This document shows positions 58,471 to 64,000 of a DNA stretch of 64,000 nt, in pieces. Every line of letters begins with the position of its first letter. Position 1 is the stretch's first letter. The notes beneath the pieces were generated by a model, which was not told where the DNA came from, made no database searches, and saw nothing but the letters and a program-made list of their open reading frames with translations. The DNA comes from Brevibacillus brevis (lineage in GTDB: Bacteria; Bacillota; Bacilli; Brevibacillales; Brevibacillaceae): contig NZ_CP030117.1 in NCBI RefSeq assembly GCF_001039275.2, positions 1,261,501 to 1,325,500 on the forward strand, in the 5' to 3' direction. The translations under genes were made by a program, and so were the position numbers.

Positions 58471-61188
58471 ATGAAACGATTCATGGCAGCATTGCTAAGC
58501 GTTATGTTAATCCTAACGGCCCACCCTAATACGCTCCAAGCCAAAGGGGACGACACAACAACCGTATACGGAGAGCAATATACACGTATCGGGGAGGATT
58601 ACCATATCCTGAACGATAATGTGCTCCTCTCGAAAAAAGATGGAACTGTATGGACGTGGTACATCCACGACTATCCGCTTAGTTCTTCCGATCCCTTCTA
58701 TAAAGCGAAGATGGTGCAAATTCCGGGCTTGCAGAATGTGAAGGAGATGACGGTAAGAAGGAAGACGGCCACCGGAAACCATATTGGTAACTATGTGGCG
58801 CTCAAGAAAGACGGAACTGTGTGGTATTGGGACGCCGATCCTAGCGCCACCCTTGCAACTAGTCCTGCCAGTGATCCGCGACAGATCAAAGACTTGAAAA
58901 ATGTAACATCACTAGACGCCCACTATAGCGGTTCCTACAAGGTCTTCTTCGTATTGAAATCAGATGGTTCTGTTTGGAGCTTGGGAAGTGAAGTAGGCAC
59001 GACTAATGGTGTCTCACCGATTCCAGTCCGAACAAAGCTGCTGGATGATGTCGCATCTATAGGAATGGCTAGAGGCTTCGGCTTCGCTGTTAAAAAAGAC
59101 GGTTCAGTATGGAGATGGAATGCAAATTTGTATCTTCCGAATAACCGCTCTAAAAACAAAAGTCCAGAGAAGATGAACGGATTTGATAATATCGTCAAGA
59201 TAGAGCCAGGCATGTCTACCAGCTATGCCTATAAGAAGGATGGCAATGTCTTGTCTTGGTCAACAACTGACGCTAAAAAGTTTCCCTTGTATTTACATGC
59301 TGCAAAAGACGCGCGAACGATGGTTCATTTCAACTCCATTCGTGATCGGAAAATCGACGAAGCTTATGCCTTCCGAGAGGACGATCAGCTTTGGTCTGTG
59401 GAAAACAATAAAGTTTTCCCAGAGCTTACGGAAATCGCTTCTATCCACCATAGGGACTTTTCTTCCAAAGAAAGATTTTACTATGTATTAAAAAAGGACC
59501 AGACTTTGTGGGCATGGGCAGATGCAATTGCCTTACCGAAGCTGGTTGTTTTCACGGAAGAAACGGTAGCTCGTAATCTCCCTGGGACAGCAGCTAAACC
59601 GACTGGCGATCGTTCTGGGACAACAGACAAACCAACTAGCACTCGCCCTGGGACAGCAGCCCAGGCTGTGATACGAACTTCGCCGGAAATCAGTCTCTAT
59701 CCGTATATCACGATGCTGCAACCTGGCGGAAAACAGTCAATTATGGTAAATAATTTGCTTCCCGGGGCAAAAATGACGTACACCATTGACGATCCGAGCA
59801 TAGGAACCTTATCGAATGTGAATGGCACACAGGTCGTAAAAGCGAACAAACCCGGGCAGACCATTGTACGGGCTACTGCAAGCAGAGCAGGTTATCCGGA
59901 CGTGACCGCTTACTTTTTGTTGTACGTCGTCGATAGCAACATGCTGTCCGAGACGTATTACACTGCCGTCCGATCTGTTCCTGTCGCTGACAGACAGCGT
60001 CCGTTTATTGTGGAGGGACTGACCCAAGCAGGAGAGCTTGTTATTACAGCAGCAAGCAGCGAAAAGCCGGAGCTTGTTAATGGCCAATTCGTCATCACTC
60101 CCGAGTTGGTTGATCGCGTAGCTGACAATGCACGAAAGACTAAGACTGCGGTAGAACAGACGCTGTCGGATAACAAGATTGTTCTTGCGAGAGAGTTAGT
60201 CGTGAATGGGGAAATTTTGTCTTCGCCTGATCAAAATGGTTATACATTCAAGCTGGACAAGGATAGCTTCATTAATCGTAAGGATGTCGACTATCTTACC
60301 CTGCGTGCGGGAGATGCAAAGCTGGTGGTTAATTTTGCGACCGTAAATCAACTGTTCCATTCGTTCCCCGTTATCGTTATTCGCCTGGTAGAAAGCAGTA
60401 ACGGCAAATATCATGTGCAATTTTTAGATGAACATGGCCAGGAGCTTTCGAACGTATCTAGCAACATCCGGCTCATTCTGCCTGCCAATCAGGCGGACGC
60501 GACCCATAATAGCGTGTTCTATACGAATGGGAAAATAACGCAGCCGATCGGAGGAAAGTTCAATCCGTACAATAACGGCATGGAAGCCGAAATAAACCGT
60601 TCTGGAACGTATTTCTTGGACGATAATACCAAAACGTTCCCTGATGTTGACAATCGGGATCCTGAGCTACAGCAAGCCGTACAGTTTCTGGGATCGAAAG
60701 GAATCGTAACCGGGAAAGAAGATGGCAGCTTTGAGCCCGATTCACCGCTTACCCGTGCAGAGTTTACGGCGATGCTTGTAAGAGCTTTTTACGCTTTGGA
60801 CGAAACGGCGACGGAGAGCTTTTCAGACGTGAATCCGCCGCAATGGCATGTTCCCTTTATCGCTTCATCCGAAAAAAAGGATATCGTCAAAGGTTATCCA
60901 GATGGTACATTTAGGCCGGACCATACGATATCTCGGGAAGAAATGGCTGCGATCGGCGCGAGAGCATTGCATGAAAAGAAAAATTATTATTACCCTGCGA
61001 ATACGGAGGACTATCTGAGTCAATTCACTGACCAACAAACGATTTCCGATTGGGCGAAACCAACGATGGCTTTGGCTGTGAAACAGCGTTTGATCGATAT
61101 TCCTGCTGATAAACAGATTAGAGCTGGCGAGGCTGTTACTCGCGGGGAAGCTGCCCGCATGCTATATCGACTATATTTGCAGCTTTGA
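58471..61188 (+). CDS. Large surface protein with RCC1-like repeats and C-terminal SLH domains
   Basis: 905 residues from the ATG at 58471 (AAGGAG upstream). Signal peptide ending near LQA. Residues ~30-365 contain six or so repeats of the type KKDGTVWxW, as in RCC1-like beta-propellers of Paenibacillus and Brevibacillus surface proteins. A Pro/Thr-rich linker with GTAAKPT-like repeats (365-400) follows, then Ig-like domains (400-700). Three SLH modules start near 722, 783 and 848 (FEPDSPLTRAEFTAML, FRPDHTISREEMAAI, TRGEAARMLYRLY). It should bind secondary cell wall polymer. Ligand of the propeller unknown. Confidence 0.87.
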   Translation: MKRFMAALLSVMLILTAHPNTLQAKGDDTTTVYGEQYTRIGEDYHILNDNVLLSKKDGTVWTWYIHDYPLSSSDPFYKAKMVQIPGLQNVKEMTVRRKTATGNHIGNYVALKKDGTVWYWDADPSATLATSPASDPRQIKDLKNVTSLDAHYSGSYKVFFVLKSDGSVWSLGSEVGTTNGVSPIPVRTKLLDDVASIGMARGFGFAVKKDGSVWRWNANLYLPNNRSKNKSPEKMNGFDNIVKIEPGMSTSYAYKKDGNVLSWSTTDAKKFPLYLHAAKDARTMVHFNSIRDRKIDEAYAFREDDQLWSVENNKVFPELTEIASIHHRDFSSKERFYYVLKKDQTLWAWADAIALPKLVVFTEETVARNLPGTAAKPTGDRSGTTDKPTSTRPGTAAQAVIRTSPEISLYPYITMLQPGGKQSIMVNNLLPGAKMTYTIDDPSIGTLSNVNGTQVVKANKPGQTIVRATASRAGYPDVTAYFLLYVVDSNMLSETYYTAVRSVPVADRQRPFIVEGLTQAGELVITAASSEKPELVNGQFVITPELVDRVADNARKTKTAVEQTLSDNKIVLARELVVNGEILSSPDQNGYTFKLDKDSFINRKDVDYLTLRAGDAKLVVNFATVNQLFHSFPVIVIRLVESSNGKYHVQFLDEHGQELSNVSSNIRLILPANQADATHNSVFYTNGKITQPIGGKFNPYNNGMEAEINRSGTYFLDDNTKTFPDVDNRDPELQQAVQFLGSKGIVTGKEDGSFEPDSPLTRAEFTAMLVRAFYALDETATESFSDVNPPQWHVPFIASSEKKDIVKGYPDGTFRPDHTISREEMAAIGARALHEKKNYYYPANTEDYLSQFTDQQTISDWAKPTMALAVKQRLIDIPADKQIRAGEAVTRGEAARMLYRLYLQL

Positions 61189-61215
61189 TACTGTTAATAA
61201 CGAGATAAACTTTCC

Positions 61216-61257
61216 AAAGCTCATTTCAACCTGACTATAGGGAGGAATGAGCTTTTT
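61216..61257 (+). terminator. Rho-independent terminator after the SLH surface protein gene
   Basis: Perfect 10-base arms AAAGCTCATT and AATGAGCTTT, followed by TT. Confidence 0.72.
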
Positions 61258-61287
61258 AAAATAATGGAGAACGGGAGAAGTGAGAGC

Positions 61288-61452
61288 ATGGACTTTGATA
61301 TTGAAGAGATCCGCGATTATTATGACTCTGAATTACAGGCCTACGATTACTTTGAAATAGTCAGTCTGGGCATAAGCCATAATAATGCTGACTTTATGAT
61401 TAGTATTGGAGTACCGGCGGAATTTGATGACTTCGTATTCTTTATGTGTTGA
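61288..61452 (+). CDS. Small protein, possible 5' part of a broken gene
   Basis: 54 residues from the ATG at 61288 (GGGAGAAG upstream; an in-frame ATG at 61264 is less well placed). Acidic and hydrophobic (DFDIEEIRDYYDSEL, ISIGVPAEFDDFVFF), suggesting the start of a small globular domain. The next frame overlaps its last 7 bases in a different phase without a ribosome site of its own. No family recognised. Confidence 0.4.
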   Translation: MDFDIEEIRDYYDSELQAYDYFEIVSLGISHNNADFMISIGVPAEFDDFVFFMC

Positions 61453-61652
61453 ATATAAGTTTGGAAACATTTTTCTTGTTTCATCTAATTAAGAACGAAG
61501 TGGCAATGAAGATGAGAGAACAAGGTGAATTTACTTCATATAAATATGGGTGTGAGCTGCGTAGGCTATTTGAACAAATCGATCCTGCACCAATGAAGGA
61601 TGCTGAAAGTTACTGGTCACATCTGGTAGAAGATTATGAAACTGGGTTATGA
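61446..61652 (+). pseudogene. Overlapping small frame, possible 3' part of the same gene
   Basis: 68 codons from a GTG overlapping the previous stop region in a different frame, with no visible ribosome site. The product continues with a helical, charged pattern (VAMKMREQGEFTSYKYG, APMKDAESYWSHLVEDY) that looks like a genuine protein. A frameshift (or programmed -1 shift) between the two is more plausible than two separate genes. An internal ATG at 61506 is another possible start. Confidence 0.35.
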
Positions 61653-61692
61653 AACAGTGCGAATGGTCTAGGGTGATTTCATAGAAACTAGT

Positions 61693-61722
61693 TTGACAGC
61701 CATTTACATATAGTTGTATATT
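61693..61722 (+). promoter_or_regulatory. Probable sigma-A promoter of the coiled-coil gene
   Basis: TTGACA (61693-61698) and TATATT (61717-61722), 18-base spacing, about 70 bases before the next start. Confidence 0.55.
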
Positions 61723-61793
61723 AAACTACCAAATGTACCCCCTATATACATAAACAATTCTTCTATCAAAACTCCACGAGGAGGAATGACACG

Positions 61794-62417
61794 ATGGAAA
61801 TGTCTATCACAAGAGGACTCTCAGAATTAAAATTACTCGATAAAAGAATTCAAAAAGGCATCAATGAAACGACTTTTATGACTTCGGCAATTGGGCATAA
61901 ACCAGTGTCTGGCTATACATCCACTGAGCTATATGAGGAAACGACAGAGCGCAACTACCAATCAGTCGTTGATTTAATAAAAAGAAGACAAAAAATTAAG
62001 TCCCTGATCGTCGAGTCCAACGCAAAGACGATGGTAACGATTAGCGGCAAGAGCATGACAGTCGCCGAAGCAATCGAGCGAAAAACGTCCATTCAATATG
62101 AGAAATCACTGCTGGAAAAAATGAGAAGAGATTACAACCACGCTGTTACGCAGGTAGAATCAAAAAATGAAGAAGTACAGATGCGATTAGAAAAGCTGCT
62201 CGAAGCGAACTTTGGCAAAGACTCCAAGGTGAAGGATACGGAAATGGAGGCAATCTCCAAACCGTTTAAAGAGCAAAATGAAGCGAAGCTCGTAGATCCA
62301 TTGAAATTGAAAGAGAAAATGGATACGCTTAGTAAAGAAATTGACGAGTTTGAGTGTGAAGTCGATTTTATTTTAAGCGAATCCAATACGATTACCAAAA
62401 TTAATCTTGTGGATTAA
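61794..62417 (+). CDS. Coiled-coil protein of phage-like type
   Basis: 207 residues, ATG behind GAGGAGG. Soluble and mostly helical with a central coiled coil (KSLLEKMRRDYNHAVTQVES). Segments such as LKLLDKRIQKGI, VTISGKSMTVAEAIERK and EQNEAKLVDPLKLKEKM resemble proteins I recall from Firmicute phages and prophages; this cannot be verified here. No phage structural genes surround it. Function unknown. Confidence 0.6.
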   Translation: MEMSITRGLSELKLLDKRIQKGINETTFMTSAIGHKPVSGYTSTELYEETTERNYQSVVDLIKRRQKIKSLIVESNAKTMVTISGKSMTVAEAIERKTSIQYEKSLLEKMRRDYNHAVTQVESKNEEVQMRLEKLLEANFGKDSKVKDTEMEAISKPFKEQNEAKLVDPLKLKEKMDTLSKEIDEFECEVDFILSESNTITKINLVD

Positions 62418-62694
62418 TAGTGTGATTTGCTAATCATTTGAATAGCTGATAAACGAGAGTCCCTTGCCTAGTGGGTTAACCAGGCCATCCTAAAACTATT
62501 TGGTAAATATGAGGATGAAAGCTCAAAGATGAGAGCTCAGCTTTCAAATCTTACGTATCAAAGCTCTTTAGGCTCAAAGCTCAGAACTTAGGCTTTAAGA
62601 CTCGATGAAATCTTGGGGCATTGGTCCATAAAAGTACACTCTCTGGACTTTTCAGCAACCACCAAGCTAAATGGTTAGCAATTAGCACTCATAC
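62418..62694. other. Non-coding stretch with repeated AAAGCTC words
   Basis: No reading frame with a ribosome site is visible. The word AAAGCTC occurs at 62518, 62560 and 62576, and its near reverse GAGCTCAGCTTT at 62533. A short hairpin AAAAGT / ACTTTT lies near 62630-62652. Together with the terminator that follows it could be the 3' end of a transcript or a small RNA. Confidence 0.35.
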
Positions 62695-62744
62695 AAAGTA
62701 GAGATAGGTTGAAGAAATAATTTTCAACGTACCTCTACTTTTTT
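62695..62744. terminator. Rho-independent terminator
   Basis: Long imperfect arms AAAGTAGAGATAGGTTGAA and TTCAACGTACCTCTACTTT, then TTTTT. It isolates the downstream two-gene unit. Confidence 0.75.
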
Positions 62745-62780
62745 TATTTGATGAAAAGCCAATAGGTGATAGGATTCAGG

Positions 62781-62786
62781 TATAAT
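62781..62786 (+). promoter_or_regulatory. Promoter -10 of the two-gene unit
   Basis: A perfect TATAAT 35 bases before the start codon. No good -35 match is seen at the expected distance. Confidence 0.4.
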
Positions 62787-62820
62787 ATGACAAGGAAAGA
62801 AATGGTTAGGGAGTGTGGCA

Positions 62821-63405
62821 ATGGAATTTGAATTTCACATTACACTTAATGATATGAGTTTGGATGAAAAAGAAGCGTTTATCGATATTTGCAAGGCGGA
62901 ACAAGTGAAACCGGTCATGATCGTCTTGGATCAGGGAAATTACATCAATCAACCGATGATAACAGGAGTAATCCAACGCCCAGATTTTCATGAAGCCAAT
63001 AAAGAGATGGAAAAGATTGCGGCTACGTTTCAAAACAACGGTTTTAGCATCGTCCGAAAAAAAGTAGAGATTTCTCCAAAGGAAGAAAAGTTCTTTTACC
63101 AGCCCATCCTAAAAAACTCGAAGCCTTACTTCGAATGGCATGGCAAAGTAGCGGTCGATGATGTCGCCGCATTACGAAATTTATGTGAAGGTCATGGCGG
63201 GCATATTTCGAGAAACTCTTTGAATGCGAATGGAAAAGTGAGATTTATTACCGTCCGAGAATATGAGAGTCCAAAACAGTTTTACGATCGAGTAGAAATG
63301 ATACATATCATTTTGCAAGCAAATCAGATCGAGCTAATCAAAGAACAATATGAACTATGTATTTATGACAGCCGCGAAGAACTGGACAGCGGCTGGATTT
63401 CCTAA
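62821..63405 (+). CDS. Unknown protein paired with an AbiEii-type nucleotidyltransferase
   Basis: 194 residues from the ATG at 62821 with AGGGAG 8 bases upstream; a GTG two codons earlier is possible. No membrane or signal segment. The chain seems to have two similar halves (about 1-80 and 95-190), each with a short strand, helix and strand pattern; the second contains YFEWHGKVAVDDVAALRNL and ends CIYDSREELDSGW. The stop lies 16 bases before the nucleotidyltransferase start, so the two are cotranscribed. An antitoxin or accessory role is inferred from this pairing only. Confidence 0.65.
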   Translation: MEFEFHITLNDMSLDEKEAFIDICKAEQVKPVMIVLDQGNYINQPMITGVIQRPDFHEANKEMEKIAATFQNNGFSIVRKKVEISPKEEKFFYQPILKNSKPYFEWHGKVAVDDVAALRNLCEGHGGHISRNSLNANGKVRFITVREYESPKQFYDRVEMIHIILQANQIELIKEQYELCIYDSREELDSGWIS

Positions 63406-63421
63406 TTTGTAGAGGGGGCTC

Positions 63422-64000
63422 ATGATGATTACGTATGAGGATGTAGCAGAGTTGGAATATGAGGCGAGAGAGCTCGTTGTTTTGGAAGCACTATTGAGAA
63501 GAATTGCTCTAGTGAATATGCCCTTTGTATTAAAAGGCAGCCTGCTAACCAGACAATATTTGGACAACCGAGAGATTCGGGACGCGGATGATATCGACTT
63601 ATTGTATGTGGGGAAAATCAGGGACGTCGAACATGCACATGAAGTATTTACACAATGGATGATCCAAGTAACGGAAATGGATCTAAACGACGGCGTGGTG
63701 TTTAGAAGTTTTCGAAAAAATGCCTTTTGGAGATATATCGATTACGCAATGGCAGATGATTTTCCGACAATCAATACGGATATTGCCTATTATTTCACAG
63801 GTCAAACAAGGGAAGCGAATGACTATAACGAGCTGAATCTGGATATTTCGTTTAACTTGGAAATGGATGCAGACCCGGTTCCGCTAGAGTACCAACCTGT
63901 CTTTGGGGAAAGCTTTTTGGTTCCGTACACGGTACCTCTGTCCATCCAGGTTGCTTGGAAGCTACATCAAACGATTGTCAGGCCGAGGTTTAAAGACTTG
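63422..64000 (+). CDS. AbiEii/AbiGii-type nucleotidyltransferase, C-terminus cut off by the window edge
   Basis: 193 codons are present from the ATG at 63422 (AGAGGGGG upstream; another ATG follows at once). The N-terminal part has the nucleotidyltransferase core: VLKGSLLTRQYL, then DADDIDLLYV, giving the GS and DxD-type residues. Later segments (LNLDISFNLEMD, VPLSIQVAWKLHQTI) fit the AbiEii family of type IV toxins and defence-linked enzymes. The rest lies outside the window. Whether it is a toxin with the preceding gene as antitoxin is unproven. Confidence 0.75.
   Translation, partial: MMITYEDVAELEYEARELVVLEALLRRIALVNMPFVLKGSLLTRQYLDNREIRDADDIDLLYVGKIRDVEHAHEVFTQWMIQVTEMDLNDGVVFRSFRKNAFWRYIDYAMADDFPTINTDIAYYFTGQTREANDYNELNLDISFNLEMDADPVPLEYQPVFGESFLVPYTVPLSIQVAWKLHQTIVRPRFKDL

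Noticed and set aside
61794..62417. Prophage remnant
   Set aside because: Only one gene looks phage-like; no integrase, structural genes or attachment repeats were found around it.
62418..62744. Type III toxin-antitoxin RNA (ToxI-like tandem repeats before a toxin gene)
   Set aside because: The repeated words are short and irregularly spaced, not a true tandem array, and the next gene does not resemble ToxN.
1..64000. CRISPR array, tRNA or rRNA genes
   Set aside because: No regularly spaced repeats and no cloverleaf or rRNA-like sequence were seen anywhere in the window.

Overview
The window reads as a chromosomal segment of a Gram-positive, spore-former-type Bacillota, most likely Brevibacillus (inference: roughly 50% G+C, strong GGAGG ribosome sites, Bacillus-type two-component pairs, SLH-anchored surface proteins, and a B12 operon with the cbiH60 / long His-tailed cbiX arrangement known from Bacillus megaterium). 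There are no rRNA or tRNA genes, no CRISPR array and no recognisable insertion sequence. Gene density is high. Both ends cut through genes: an anti-sigma-like gene on the left and an AbiEii-type nucleotidyltransferase gene on the right.

0-8 kb: an ECF sigma factor with a putative anti-sigma partner (minus strand), then a polar amino-acid (glutamine-type) ABC transporter glnQHMP followed by a GlnK/GlnL-type two-component pair, then a GrpB-type nucleotidyltransferase with an extra N-terminal domain. 8-11.6 kb: nosD-nosL-nosY-nosF (minus strand) with no nosZ in the window; nosD appears to start at CTG. 11.8-18.7 kb: a small acidic protein, a YerD-type GOGAT-domain protein, a peroxiredoxin, a membrane protein, a large TerD-related protein and a VanX-type dipeptidase. 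Two families of repeated structured intergenic elements are found here; one has its second copy at 42.5 kb.

18.8-38.3 kb: a cobalamin operon of 20 genes, all on the plus strand and mostly overlapping, behind a promoter, a cobalamin riboswitch, an intrinsic terminator and a cluster of three palindromes. It encodes the anaerobic route from uroporphyrinogen III (sumT, sirC, cbiX, cbiL, cbiH60, cbiF, cbiG, cbiD, cbiJ, cbiET, cbiC, cbiA) plus adenosylation, aminopropanol attachment and nucleotide loop assembly (btuR, cbiP, cobD, cbiB, cobU, cobT, cobS, cobC). BluB and cobalt uptake genes are not here.

38.4-52.3 kb: a GNAT acetyltransferase, a membrane protein plus thioredoxin-like pair, KhtTU potassium/proton antiport, a DctA-type C4-dicarboxylate symporter, an acidic copper-amine-oxidase-N-like secreted protein, an OmpR-type two-component system with a 19-codon upstream ORF, and a dicarboxylate-sensing cluster (DctB-like binding protein, DctS-like kinase, DctR-like regulator) overlapping a sigma-54 activator gene.

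52.3-64 kb: an LD-carboxypeptidase, a 50-residue protein, a lipoprotein CubicO/beta-lactamase with SLH domains, a sensor-domain membrane protein followed by a single-chain histidine kinase-response regulator fusion, a large RCC1-like SLH surface protein, a broken or overlapping small gene pair, a coiled-coil protein of phage-like type, about 400 bp of non-coding sequence, and a two-gene unit ending in an AbiEii-type nucleotidyltransferase. The most unusual items are the kinase-regulator fusion, the two repeated intergenic elements, the palindrome cluster between riboswitch and first B12 gene, and the two-gene unit at the right edge.
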